DNA from: Isoetes taiwanensis
Taxonomy: Eukaryota; Streptophyta; Lycopodiopsida; Isoetales; Isoetaceae
Length of the DNA: 64,000 nucleotides
Direction of reading: 5' to 3'
Assembly: GCA_021234155.1 (NCBI GenBank)
Contig: JAJEKV010000086.1
Span: 4,267,461-4,331,460 of the forward strand
The notes beneath the pieces were generated by a model that saw only the letters and a list, made by a program, of their open reading frames with translations, did not search any database and was not told the origin of the DNA. The position numbers and the translations under genes are program-made. Shown in pieces: positions 1 to 11,971 of the stretch (positions are counted from its first letter, which is position 1; every line of letters starts with the position of its first letter).

Positions 1-1040
1 TGTCTAAAATCTCCAGATCCAATGAAATGTTTGCCTCCAAAAGGAAGATTTTTCCTGCACAGTCGTTGCAATAAATGATGTGCGCTTTCTATGACAGCTT
101 TATTGGCCATTGGGAATTCATCCTAGATGATAGCCTTAGCTGCAATAAGCAGTTTGGCTGCTCCAGAATCATGTTCTATCATCGAACGAAGCCCTGCATT
201 ACACGAAAGTATAGTGCACTTTTTCGGAAATCCTTAGAAACTTCTACGAAAATGGCCTGAAAAAATGCCGAGAATATTTTTGGTTATCAGAAATTTTTGA
301 GAATAGACGGATTTTTCAGGGTCGAACCCCCCAATTTCGAACCCTACTGTTCATTATACGACAAAAAAATAAACAGATCGGCCACAGTTCTTGCAAAGAA
401 GAATACCTTTCTAAGAATTGAAGCATAAAGTAAATAAAAGGAGATACGAACCTTAAAGGTGGTTTAGAATTCCGGGGGCACCTTCATTTTACAGCCCCCC
501 ACCTGATGTGGCACAGATCCAGACAACACAATCTGGACATCAAGGGCTGGGATAATGCCACGTCAAAGAAGACTACCCAAATCCCGTTTCAAGCTCTAAG
601 ATCAGCCCAAAGATCGTAAATCTTGATATTAGGCCTCTTTCATAAGACAAAAAGATTGAATCCCCTTCATCAAAGTGGACAAAGGATGCTCGCATGTGGC
701 CGCAAGCCGAGCACCAAGAAAAGGACCTAGGGGGGTGCGAACTCTATTGCCCATTTTGCCGCACTGGGCCGGATTGCAAACCTGACGAACTTCCATGAGC
801 TGCGACAGCTGGACCAAACAACCGATTCTTTTTTGCCACGACCCAGGAACAATTAAAAATTTTAGAAACAAGGTGCTGTGCACGGAGGGTTGCCTCCATG
901 GCCGGAGGGTGAAGTAGCTTAAATCATACTTGAAAGTCATGTTTTTACAGTAAATCAAAATTGCTATTTTAAAACATTGATGTTTTGTGAAGATGATGGT
1001 ACCCATTTGCATCACTAACTCCTCCTTAGATGTTGAGCTC
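1..1040. other. No recognisable gene
   Basis: I recognise no protein family, RNA gene or repeat here. Short open frames on both strands have no motif or plausible codon pattern. The stretch adjoins the 3' end of a decayed Helitron helicase and may be further Helitron or flanking intergenic DNA. Confidence 0.4.
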
Positions 1041-2780
1041 TTACCTTTCCTCCCAAGACCTTTCCAAAAGGTGACTTGGCATATAAGGCCTACATTCGTT
1101 TAGGCTTTCTTCCACGGGGATTTGGAACAGTGACTGGGCCATTCGTCCTCCTGGGTATTGTAGACCCGCTAATGCTATCGTACCGCATGGAAGAACTATA
1201 TCTCGGCTGCCTCGTATAGACAGGCATATGCAATTTAGCAGGAGGGTTTTACCTCTACCAGCCCTTCCATCAACGAATAAAGGTTGATTGCTTTCTGAGG
1301 ATTCAAGCCATTCTTGAACGAAGTTGTATATCTTTCGTTGGTTATTTTTCATTATACTCGTCATTTGCATTACCTCATCTAAGTATCGCCTATGGTCGAA
1401 AATTTTTTGCAACTCATGCATGACATCTCTTCCAAGACGAAACTGCAGTTGGAGACCAAATGCCATGATGTTGGTACTATGTTGAGTTAGAATATTATTG
1501 ATTAAATGAAGAGATTCATTAAAGGCAATTGTCTCATCATTTGGGTACTCGTCTAACATGTCTACACTCATTGGCACCTTGAACTTGCTTCATAGCTCAA
1601 TCGCTGGACCTTGATCGAGCAATAGCATGGCATAAAGAAAGCGCAGTTGTGTGGGATTCAATGATAGGGAAATGGCTTCTTCCATCAATAATACAGCCTC
1701 GTTATGTGCTGCAAGCAACCCTTCTGCCTCCGCAACCTGTTGGTATGTTTCATATTGTTGTCCATTGACAATTTTTAGCTCGCCCCATGTCCTTGCAGGG
1801 TGGTGCTGCAAAATTTGTCTCAAGTAGAATGCCTCTCCCACTCGAGGCAATAGCAATCGTATCCTGCACACAACTGGCTGCCTTTTCTGCTTTTTCACTA
1901 TGTTCCTCGTGAACCCCTCCCATTCTTGTTCCATATAAGTTCCAGTTTTGACTCCCAATGCTGGATTGTATATAGTTAATGTGTGTTGTTCGTGATATCG
2001 AATATACATGAAGGTATCAAACTCGGGATCCAGAGGACGCAAAAAGTATCGATCCAACAACGACCTCGTGTTAAGATGTGGCAGATGAAGAGGCAGGCAT
2101 TTGACGGTAGGAGACTTATTTGTTATGTCATATGACATTGTTCTCCATGCCGCTTCTGTCGCTGATAGATAACATGCCCTCAGGTAATCTTGTATTTCAT
2201 CCCTAGGAGGTCGTCCAGCGGTTCCTTCGGATAGTGTATGTCCTAATGGCTGGCATGTAGTATTTTCTCTTTGATCATTGTTCCTTGATGAAGATTCCAT
2301 GGCCGGTTCATGTTGATTATATAACGTCGACGGTATGCAAGCCGAATGTCTTTCTTAGGTTACCCGAAAATTGGCATTGTCGAATCCCTTGTAAATGTAA
2401 CTATAAAGATACGAGAATACATGGACTGTGGATGCAATGTCTACCATAATGTGACAATCCAACTCATGCAGGAGGAAGGCATTGTATGGAACCACCCATA
2501 AATCATCTATGCTCCTCCTCCTATATTGCACGTAGCCCTTAGAATCAAGATGTGTTATGTCTTTTGGATATTTGTAACAACATGGATTGCCATTTGGAGA
2601 GCACCTTTCTGAGTGCCTATGTATCATGAATTTTTGGACTTGTCCTCGGAGGACTAGATCTGTAGGCAATTCAGCAGAGATGATCTCATCGATGCATTCG
2701 ATTGGTATATCGGGTTCACTACGCAAGATAAGATGAGCATGTGGCAATCCACGTTTTTGAAATTCTATAACTGTTATCAC
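1041..2780 (-). pseudogene. Helitron Rep-helicase remnant, copy A
   Basis: Decayed middle part of a rolling-circle Helitron transposase (replication initiator plus PIF1-type helicase). Reading the minus strand from 2780: a Rep-domain fragment with the HUH-type motif GLPHAHLIL follows the typical EFQKRG lead-in, then a linker segment (about 2300-1590), then the helicase N-terminus with a Walker A-like loop DGRAGRGKT (about 1290-1265) and the following LPCG/TIALAGLQYPGG block. The frame is broken between the three pieces. The Rep domain lacks its upstream half, and the helicase stops before Walker B. Known plant RepHel proteins are far longer, so both ends are missing. The second Arg in the Walker A loop (usually Thr) is a further sign of decay. 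Family assignment is firm; the copy is almost certainly inactive. Confidence 0.85.
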
Positions 2781-2885
2781 ATATTATATGCGCTGGAAGA
2801 ATTTATGAAGAAGCAGTTATGTGCGGAATAGTGCAAGAGAGGCAGATAGCATTGAGGTTACTGCAAGGAAAGTAGGCATGGAAGT

Positions 2886-5752
2886 GTGGTCTCTGTTCAG
2901 CACTGGCAGAAACAAATACGAGGAATGTATTCTTGTAGGAAAGCTACGGCTAGCAAATTAAAATGGAATAGGATTTGTCCACACTGTGGCGTTGCTTTGC
3001 TTGAACTTGAATGCGATAGCTTTTGTTGCAATAATGGAAAACGCATTTTGCCAAAACTTCCTGAGCTACCTCATGCACTTCTGGAAGTTTATAATGAGAA
3101 TGGATTTAACATGGAGAGCCGAAAGATAAACCACCTATTCCGTTTCATTGCTCTTGGTGCCGATGGTGGAGAATTCATGCAATTAGACACACCGTCATCT
3201 ATTGCTTTCATGGGTTGAACATACCACAAAATATGCCCAACCTCAACACCACGTCAGCCTCTTCATTGGTATGTTCATGACAGTAATGATAGGGACAGAG
3301 TTGCACTAGAAAAGAGAGTTCCACTTACTTGGGTTGCACGGGTAGCAGCAGTATTAGATGTTATTAATCCATATTGTAGGACGATAAAAAGAGTGACTAA
3401 CATGCGTATGGGAAGTGCATTTCTAACTTTGGATGGATCAGTTGCTAGAGATGAAGTTGCTGCTATACTGCATGCAAATAATACGGTCACACTAAATCCA
3501 AGAATGGCGGTTTTTTTGTTGCACTAAGACGAGCGAGAGGTATACATGAGTATACTAGATCCACAATATGAACCATTACAATACCCACTTTTCTATCCCC
3601 ATGGCACAAAAGGATGGTCCCCGGATAATGAGCAGTGCATGTCCCAAATTGATTGATATAGGTGTCGTCTGCTACATGAAGGCAGATTCTTGCAACTGGG
3701 TCGTCTCACATGTGAATATCTTGTGGAGATGTATTCTAGAGTTGAAGAGTTCTGGCAACGAATGGTTCCGATAGATCAGGATCTAATAATGAGGATGACT
3801 TCTTGCAAGATGAAGACTCAAATCATTCACGACAGTTTTTGCCCTCATCATTTATTGGTTGCAGACAATGGTGCTCAGTGCAAATTACAGATGCGCTAGC
3901 ACTTGCAAAGTGAAAGGACCTCCTAGTTTGTTCATTACAATGACGACAAACCCAGATTGGCCAGAGCTTAAGGCGATGCGATGCATGGGACAAACAACAG
4001 CAAATATTCCAGTCGTGGTGGTTAGATCATTCCACGCTCGTTTTCAATGGCTAAAGGAATTTCTTAGATCATATCTTGGGCCCCTAGGATACATAGTTCA
4101 TGTTATAGAATTTCAAAAGTGAGGTCTCCCTCACGTGCACATAGTGCTGAAAACTGTCCACTATATTCCGCTTCACATGATTGATTTTCTAGTTTCAGTT
4201 GAGATACCGAGCGATGATGAAGAATTGGCACGTAAAGTCCGCAAATACATGGTACACCAACATTCTGACCGCTGCTCAAAAGATGGACCGTATTGCTAGA
4301 AATATCCTCGCTCTTTCAACCATACAACACATACAGACTCAAAGGGATATGTGCAGTACCACAGACGAAAAGTGGAGGACACATATGTGTGTCCTATTCA
4401 CCATTTTCGTTGAATCAGTTTGACTGCCACATCAATGTTGATGTTGCTGCCACGGTCCATATTTTCCTGTACACCTACATCTACAAGGGGTTTGATAAAG
4501 TGCAGTATCGCATTGATGGGCATGAACCTTTGCAGGATGAAATACATGATTACCAGAGTGGAAGATATTTGTCGTCGACTGAAGCAACATGGAGAGTGCT
4601 TAATTTCCATAAAACAACCTGCTCATCGTGAGGAAAGAACATGCAAATCATATAGGAAGCCAAATACCGCATCACTGCTTGATCGTTATTTTCTAAGACT
4701 GGACCTTGTGGAATTTTCACAACCCTTACGATGAACAATACACGTTCTTGCCTTATACACATGAAAGATACTTACCTAGAGAGTATCTTGAAGAGTCAAG
4801 ACCGGGATTAGCTAGAAGGATAAGATTGGTTATGCCATATGAGGGGGAACTATTTTATCTGAGGCAACTCCTCCTCCATCTAGCAGTAAGGACATGGCAA
4901 GACCTCAAAGTATACAATGGACAAACCTATGATACATATGAACAAGTTGTTATTGCGATGGGTTTGCTTCGTGACAGAGCATGTCATAACAATGCAAGAA
5001 GCTATTTTATCATTGCAAACTCCATCCCAACTGCGCTTCCTATTTGCATTGCTAATCCTCGAATGGTGCACCCGCAGTTGATCTATGAAACAAGTTCCAC
5101 TCAGATTTAATACGAGATTTCGATGATGACTCACATGGTAACACATTCACTGCAGAACAAGAGGCACTCATGTCAATTGAGAACATACTTTTTCAACATG
5201 ATTCTACAGTCACAGATTTTGGACTACCAGCAATCTCCACCCATTCACATCTAATGTTACGTGAGTTACTCAAATACTCAGATCATGAGAGGTACCTACA
5301 AGAATCAAGGAGCATGCATGTTAGAATGAATGCAAATCAGGGTGCATATATGACTATGTCCTGAAGATGCTAAATCAACCAAGTGTGGACATGCCAATAT
5401 TTATTGATGGAAAAGCTGGAACTGGAAAAACCTTCTTGTGCTAAATGCAATATGTTTGTTGATTAGGGGCTATAACTGAATTGTATTGCCATGTGCAACA
5501 ACGGGCCTAGCTGCTCAATTGTATCCGGGTGGAAAAACTGCACATGCACTCTTTCAGATCCCTGTTACAGAAAACAATGTTGCTGTTCGGTCAACTATGA
5601 GTCCATCATCTGAGAAAGCCGTCCTACTTAATGAATCAGTTGCCATTGTTTGGGACGAGTTTGCGATGGCTAATAGAGCTGTCATAGAGTCTGTAAGTGA
5701 CCTGCTCCAACAGATCTGTAAACTGTTAGATTATGGGCATCAAGAAAAGTAA
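2886..5752 (+). pseudogene. Helitron Rep-helicase remnant, copy B
   Basis: A longer, independently decayed Helitron transposase on the opposite strand, head to head with copy A. In order: a Cys-rich N-terminal segment (CPHCGVALLELECDSFCC, about 2970-3030) followed by the PELPHALLEVY helix; Helitron-like N-terminal domain sequence to about 3490; the Rep HUH segment at about 4095-4150, where EFQK is followed by an in-frame TGA and then GLPHVHIVL; a linker with YIYKGFD (about 4480); and a helicase with Walker A GKAGTGKT (about 5411-5434, frameshifted immediately after) and Walker B-like IVWDEFAM (about 5647-5670). At least five frameshifts or stops separate these blocks. The protein ends shortly after Walker B, so the C-terminal helicase motifs are absent. 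Clearly non-functional. Confidence 0.88.
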
Positions 5753-6050
5753 GTACATGACGTAATTTTGCAAGTTATTGTTTACTTTTATATCTATTCC
5801 CATGACTCTTTCTTGATAACAAATAACAAACAAAAAAACATACGTAGGTCTTTAATATTATCGTGCAATTCAAGATGGTAGTCATCCCCCTTTGTAACAA
5901 TGTCTCCCAACTTACTCTGAAATTTTCGTCCATATGCTATTCCTCATAGGTAACTGAGTATCTTCAATAATCAAATAAACTTAGCAACTTAAATTGAAAG
6001 CTAGTTGTTATGTGCGACATCATTAAGGAAATTATTTGCCAATAGGGAAT
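5753..6050. other. AT-rich spacer without a gene
   Basis: AT-rich sequence between the Helitron remnant and the SINE-like unit. No coding potential or structured repeat seen. Confidence 0.5.
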
Positions 6051-6054
6051 TGTA

Positions 6055-6285
6055 TAGCCATCCTAGGCAATAGACGTTAAACTGCCATACCCAAGGTCAC
6101 GGGTTCAACGCCTCGTTGTGAAAGTGGCCATGCAATGTAAAGTTGGTGGGGGAAGGACCCACTTCAGCAATGTAAAGTGGTGGGGGCAGGACCCATCTGG
6201 GTGTGTTGTAAAGTGTCACATGCCCGATAGGACGCTGCCTTGTGGCGTGACGTTAAAATCTCTTCTTCTTCTTCTATCTTCTATT
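6055..6285 (+). repeat. Possible tRNA-derived SINE
   Basis: GGGTTCAACGCC at 6101-6112 fits the B box of an internal RNA polymerase III promoter, and a weak A-box-like TAGCCATCCTAGG lies about 45 bases upstream. The body repeats the phrase GTAAAGTTGGTGGGGG / GTAAAGTGGTGGGGGC and closes in a CTTCTTCTTCTTC tract. This layout fits a plant SINE, but target-site duplications were not found and the A box is poor. A chance B-box match remains possible. Confidence 0.4.
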
Positions 6286-6350
6286 GTGCGGCCCACGGAG
6301 CATGAGGCGAGGAAATGCAAATTCAAATCATGCATGTTCTAAAACATATG

Positions 6351-6399
6351 AAGAGAAATGTTCACGGTGGCCTTGGCCGCCGATAAATTTCTTGTACAT
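6351..6399. repeat. GC-core hairpin repeat, copy 1
   Basis: Imperfect inverted repeat: AAGAGAAATG, then a GC-rich stem around GGCCTTGGCC, then ATAAATTTCTT. The same design recurs at 31112-31160 and, reversed and partial, at 47182-47210. A hairpin just before an element end is a Helitron hallmark, but no CTRR terminus follows at the expected distance, so the parent element is unknown. Confidence 0.55.
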
Positions 6400-7229
6400 T
6401 TAAATAGGAACTGGTTGCAGTTGTCAGTCGTTGGCTTCTTCTAGCTTCTTCTAGCAAAAACCATAACAATCGGGCCCTCAATATGAGCTTTCAAAAGAAA
6501 AGACAAAAAAGAATGACTTGTTGAAATATAATACACTGAAAAACATAGTGGCTATTTGAAAATATTGCTATTGTGTCTGGAGATTGTTTTGCAAGAAACA
6601 TTTTTGAGTTATTCCATTCTTCCATTACAACTATGCGTGCTTTTCTGGGCATGCTAGCAAAACCACCAAGATTATCCTGGTGATAATCAGGCTAGGGACA
6701 GTTCTTGTCAACAGTCAATGCATGAAGCTTCAACATCAGTTGCCTTTCATTTGCCACCACTAGCACAACTTCCTAAGCCAAGCTTGCTGCTGCAGTGCAC
6801 TCCATGGCTTAATTACAAGACAACTCCAAAGTTCTTCAGCAGCCTCATCCACTTGGCCGACTTCATGTCTGGTTATCCAGATGCACTGCTAACACTTGTG
6901 AACACCAATCCCATATGAAGGACATCCCAAACGACCTACATACAATATTCCAACTCAACAAAGGTATCGGAATGTCGAATGTCGAATGTCGTTATGGTTG
7001 ATAGAATGCCCACAAATGGTACTTAATACATAGCATTTAATAAGACAAACCAGGGTGACTGATACATACGTATGATGAGCGCTGCGAAAACTGAAATTTC
7101 AGTACTGAGCCAAAGATGTCACTAGCAACACTAGGTACAGCAACCACTCCAGCTCTGGAAGTCAAAACCATGTATATAAGCAATTTTGTACAACTTAAGA
7201 GAGTGCCTTTTCTCTTGTATTTGCAGGAC
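6400..7229. other. No recognisable gene
   Basis: Mixed-composition sequence with short uninformative open frames. A short TCGAATG triplication occurs near 6974-6990. Nothing else could be identified. Confidence 0.4.
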
Positions 7230-8609
7230 GGAAACTTACCCTTCAACATTCACAAGTGCCACATTGTCGATGGTTGCGAACCCTTTCACAAAACAATTTG
7301 GCATTGATATTCCAGATTCAGCTACATGCCAGCAGATCTTAGTTCGAGGGTCAGCAATATTGAAAACATTTCGTATAATAATTGGGATGTTGTATTTCAT
7401 GACAGGTAGTATTGTCTGAGGGTGCAGTACATTTGCTCCGACTGGTGAAGCAAATAGAGATTTAAAATAACCCAAATGGCAAGGTAAGCAGTCAGTACCT
7501 CCAGATATTTACCATCTCCCATGCTTCTTGATATGTCAGGGTCGTAGAAACATACTGAAACAATCAAAATGCATAGGATATGATTAGTTAGCATTCACAT
7601 TGCCAGCTTGTAATAAAGCACCCATAATCACTGTTGAAAAATTACTTCTGTCATGCTTCAGCATTGTTGGTATATTCTCAAGTGTGCGTGCAATACATTC
7701 AATAGCTATAATGTATCTGCCGGATGACGAGCATACCAGTTGAAAAGATTTCCGTCTGATGCTTCAAAGTCAGGATCTACTTCATCTGCATGGGAGGACA
7801 TGACAACAGGCACTTCCCCGGCATCCAGCCTTGTGCATGGCAAACCCCTCTGGCCCACAGAAAGCACAACCAACCATCTGTACAACATATTATAACCACA
7901 TCAAAAAATAGCCCACCATCTAGAATCAATGTATCAAGACTAAACAAGGATTTTAATATGCAGATATTATGTGAATAGAGCCTAAGTTGACAATTTAGAA
8001 GACTGCTAATGTTATCTGAGACCAAATATTTGAAAATTACAGGCAATAGAGCCACATCCTACATCAGATTAGACTAGACATGAAGATCGTTGGCTTGATA
8101 ATGTCTAGTGTCAGCTATGGGCATAATAGAAAAACAACTTGGTGCTTAGAAGCACGTTTCTTTATTCTCTATTTTTTAGAAGTTTACGACTCCAGTAAAT
8201 AAACATACCTATGTAAATTGCACGAAGCATCGCCTGAAGGTTGCTCACATCATCTTTGCAAGTTCGCAACAAATCCACTGCGGTCTTGTTCTTCTACTAA
8301 TTGCAACCCAGATGCAATTTCTTTGTGTTTCTCAAACAACTTATCTATGTCCTTCAGATAAGAGTCATCCCAAGCTTGGGCTCTATGCACCGAATGATAT
8401 AGAATGTCTGAAATTCTTGCCTATAAAATGCTTGTAACTCTTGTCATAGCTGATACAACAAGTTTCTGACTGCTTTTATCGTCGAAAATTATGCTTGCCA
8501 CAATCTCTACCCTTGCTACAGATCCCACAGAAGTACCACCAAATTTATGGACTGGCCATGTTTCACCCTGGAGTAAAACTAGGTTCGTCTTTGCTTCTTT
8601 CGTAGCCAC
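7230..8609 (-). pseudogene. Bifunctional aspartokinase/homoserine dehydrogenase fragment
   Basis: Exons of the N-terminal aspartokinase half of the plant bifunctional enzyme, which phosphorylates aspartate and reduces aspartate semialdehyde in chloroplast Thr/Met/Ile synthesis. In minus-strand order: the kinase lysine loop VHKFGGTSVGS followed by KLVVSAMTRVT (8600-8430); AQAWDDSYLKDIDKLFEKH and, after a frame change near 8280, DDVSNLQAMLRAIYI (8395-8215); EVDPDFEASDGNLFNWYA (about 7830-7720); and GANVLHPQTILPVMKY through NVALVNVEG (about 7450-7240). A short intrusion of about 20 bases disrupts the first two blocks. The segment between 8215 and 7830, the regulatory ACT region and the whole dehydrogenase half are missing. 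Splice-like junctions survive, so genomic rather than cDNA sequence was copied. Likely a captured or degenerated gene fragment. Confidence 0.75.
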
Positions 8610-9339
8610 ATCTGCATATTAGAATACCAACAAATTATCTTCCTGTTCATGTTTAAAAAAGCATATCTATATCAATAAGCAAATCATAAGTCGCTGAAGC
8701 TGAAGTTAAGGAAGCACATGGTAATCAGAATTGTTATTTACTAAGGATTCCCCTGGTCAAACTAGAAGGGTCATACACATGCCATAACAAATTTTAAGAA
8801 ACAATAGCTAGGAGCAGTAGAGCTTGTCATCCAACCTTTCCTACACTAAAAACCAACCTGCAAGCGTAGCCCGAAGGAATAATGATGAATTTCCAGCTTT
8901 TAACAGATCTCTGAATTCTTGACCTGCATATCCAGCAAGTTAAAACATTTTAAAGGGCACATTACACCAAACAAGTACATGACCTAAAAGGATGGATTGC
9001 TTAGAATGGTTCTTCCCTGACTTCTTACCTGGAGCCGTTTCCTAATGACTATTTCCCAACCAATCCAGGTTGCAAAACTAGAAAACAATCAACGCATGGG
9101 ATGACTCTGAAGACAACCTGCATGGCACGTCAAAAGACTAATTTTTAAGCGTTAGGATCAACTCGTGCTGCTGATTGAGAAGTTACTATACCCTGTAGAT
9201 GTGTACACGCTGCCTTGATCGATTCCTGAAGAGATGGAGTAAGAAATCGCAGTGTTTCAAAAATCCAGTCCCCATCAACAAGCAGGAAGATTCAGCATTA
9301 TCTTTGGCCAACATTTTACCCGTTTGTTCATGTTTTGAC

Positions 9340-9590
9340 CCTCGTTTCAAAAAAGACTTGTACATCTCTTTTAGTTCCCCTAATGCCTGCGCCCCCTGCC
9401 AAAAAAAGGCTCGAAGTTTTATGCAGAATCTCAAAAACATTTCTCCATTTCTTACATAATATGGGCACTAAAATTACCTTGAGATACCCAGCTGATACAT
9501 CTGTTCTGCCTTCACAACGTTGTCGCAGACCTCCAACTGGATTGCATATGCTTCATAAAACAAAGCTGCTTTCCCTATGTCACCATCACC
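9340..9590 (-). pseudogene. BUB1/BUBR1 (Mad3-like) exon pair
   Basis: Two adjacent exons resembling the TPR-like homology region of spindle-checkpoint proteins BUB1/BUBR1/Mad3. Exon 1 (9590-9478) reads GKAALFYEAYAIQLEV, then KAEQMYQLGISR, and ends at a GTAATT donor. After an 82-base intron, exon 2 (9395-9340) follows a TTTTTGGCAG acceptor and reads GAQALGELKEMYKSFLKR. The family consensus is an ALFYE-YA helix, an AE-YQLGI helix, then AQPL-RL-YK-F-R, a good match. No kinase domain or other BUB1 exon was found, so this is a fragment. It lies on the same strand as the aspartokinase fragment, about 0.7 kb upstream of it. Confidence 0.6.
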
Positions 9591-9869
9591 TAGTTGGAGT
9601 GTTTATAATATGTACAGAACCTTTAAAAAAGCTTTGAACTAGTCGATAACCATAGTCAATACTGAACAAAATTCATGTGAAGAATAATGTCAATTGACCA
9701 TCAGGAGAAACAAACATACATAAAGGGCGGGCAAAGCTCTGATACCGAGGGTCCGAAATTAGAATTTGCCGTAACCATTAAAAATGCCTGCTTACATTTA
9801 AGGCTACCGGAAATACAGCTCTATCACAAAGACCATCTAGCTCCACTACAAAGATCCACCATATAGGTC

Positions 9870-10255
9870 CCATGATCTCTCTACACAGATCCAAATCCAC
9901 ATATCCTCGATTCATCACATAGACCACTCATCTCCACCACAAGGTACACAGATCGTTTATCTGTCTACACAGATCCAGATCCATTTATCCTTCGTGACTG
10001 TATTTTAGATCATAATTGTAACAACCCACTGAGATAAAAAACAAATGGCCTCAAAGACGACTGGCTCAGTTATAAGATCCATATATCCTTGCTCCACCAC
10101 ACAGACCACACATCTCCACCACAACACCGCACAGCTTCACTACACAGGCCCCTTGATCTTTTTGCACAAATCCAAATCCATACATCCTTGGTGACTGTAT
10201 TTCAGATCATAATTGTAACAACCCAGGGGATAAAAGACAACTGGCCTCAATTGCT
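9870..10255. repeat. Two-unit tandem repeat, period about 197 bp
   Basis: Two diverged direct copies of a roughly 197-base unit. The landmark GTGACTGTATTTTAGATCAT near 9994 recurs near 10191 with one change, and CATCTCCACCACAA also recurs. No coding function is visible. The surrounding 9.6-11.5 kb contains no gene I recognise. Confidence 0.6.
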
Positions 10256-10259
10256 AACA

Positions 10260-11540
10260 AGCTGAAGAGCACTAGATGGTTCCGCCCCATCACTTGTTGT
10301 TGGTCATTCGTCTTCATGTAGACAATCTCTGGCAATATATCCAAGGCATCTCCAATTTATGATACTTCATATCCCTCTTACCCCATTTTACATTAACTGA
10401 TCCACCTTCAGATGCGAGGTCGCCAGAGACCTCGGTTGTCGCAGATGATATGTACCCTGCTTCCCCATTTCTTCATGTTGCATGGCATCTAACAACAGCA
10501 TTGGGTATAGCTACTTGCATTGAGATAATAAATGAAAAGTTGTTATGGTATAATGTAACGACCTTCAACTTGACGATTCCTCGAGAGAGGAGTATCACCA
10601 TCTAGCTCACGTATTGGAGAACAGATAAGCCAAATTTGGACATATGAAAAAAATTAGATTCCAAAATCCAAGTGTCAAAATTGTTGAATAGGTGTCATAC
10701 TTAAATGTAGTATATTTGTTTCCTCCAGGCACTTGTATACATTCATAGCTCACTGGAAAGTGGAGACAGGAGTCACATATTTTTTGTACATTGCAAAATA
10801 CAAATAATAGAGATTCTTCTTGTAAGATAAAGGACCTGGAGAAAGTTAAAATGTTCCTTCTTGGTACATATCCATTCTTCAACTTTACTGAGAAACCTTC
10901 TTTTTTACCATTACATTATGTAAATAATATAAACTGGAATCAAGAAGCGCCATACTTTAACGCCTAATAGAATGATGAACACCATAGAAGAGTTTTTTTT
11001 TTTTTTAATGTAACGAGATGACATATCATCTTTCCATCGCAGATACATACCTTCTAAAGTTTTGACTTTAAGATTGAAGTATTGCAGACATCCTCTTTCT
11101 TTAAAATTTCTAATCATACTAGGCATGCCTTTGTGCCCGCTGCTATCTTTCTGCTACATTCGCATCATAGCCCAATAGGAAGGAGCGAAACAAAAGAATT
11201 ACCAGGAAATACACCTAATTGTCTGAATCATAAGTATTGTTGAAATGTGGGCAACCTGTATGTTGCACAATGATGACCTGTATGTTCCAGCAGATTGCTA
11301 ACTGTAACAATGCTACATGTAATATTTTAACACTTGAGTCCTAGAAATTGTTCATAAATGGGTCTCTGAGGAGATTTGCAGGGCAAAAGAAAGAATCATC
11401 ACATTAAAAAAAAAAATATTTTTTTTTTGTTTGTCCTTACTCTTTCGATGTAATGCTTTGATTTCTATCCCCGGGGGGTTCACGTATGTATTCCGTAGAA
11501 TACATGTGCGTGGACGGAAGAGGGGTTTTTTCAATCATTA
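10260..11540. other. No recognisable gene
   Basis: AT-rich sequence with homopolymer tracts near 10987 and 11403. One small hairpin lies around 11482-11515, near the boundary with the retroelement 5' region. No supported gene. Confidence 0.4.
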
Positions 11541-11914
11541 GTCTTACTTTGGATTACCAATATGTGATCATTCAGGCGTGAGCTAGGTATAAGGTAGTCC
11601 GGGCCGTGAGGGAAAGTATTCGATATTCCATCTTATACCCCTTCACAGAGCCCTAAGCTTGTTGTTTTTTGTAATCTGTCTTGTCTACATGTAATCTTGT
11701 TGTCCTTTCTGTTTGTATAGCCAACAGTTTCCGTAACCGAGGGGTTTATCTTAATGACAAATGTGTTCCCTTTTTGTAATCTTGTCGTTATAACAAATGC
11801 AATGGGAATGCTTATATCTGATTTGTTCTATCTAGACGGTGCACGCCCTCCCCCTTGGGCGACACCCGTTCAATCGGGCCGTCTTACCCCGGAACAGGAG
11901 CTTATGATTATGAA
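11541..11914 (+). mobile_element. Probable 5' region of a Ty3/gypsy-like retroelement
   Basis: Sequence immediately upstream of the gag start at 11915 and therefore probably LTR or leader of the interrupted retroelement. TTTTTGTAATCTTGTCG and similar phrases recur within it. I could not place LTR borders or a primer-binding site, and no second LTR is present in the window for comparison. The assignment rests only on position. Confidence 0.4.
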
Positions 11915-11940
11915 ATGCCACTTACCGAGCTCCAAGCATA
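11915..11940 (+). pseudogene. gag 5' stub, cut by the 9-kb insertion
   Basis: The first eight codons of gag (MPLTELQA) plus the first two bases of codon 9. The frame resumes at 20973 beyond the inserted element. Joining the two sides across a single TA gives an uninterrupted frame leading into LQQNPPQEYGPEIP. The next upstream in-frame stop is TGA at 11819, and the ATG at 11915 is the first in-frame start. Confidence 0.7.
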
Positions 11941-11971
11941 TAACAAAGTTTAAAATGAAACGCACTTATTT
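11941..11971 (+). repeat. Left terminal inverted repeat
   Basis: 31 bases matching the reverse complement of 20942-20972 with one mismatch (A for G at position 7). It is followed by a direct repeat of AAACGCACTT, whereas the right end carries the second copy inverted. Confidence 0.9.
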
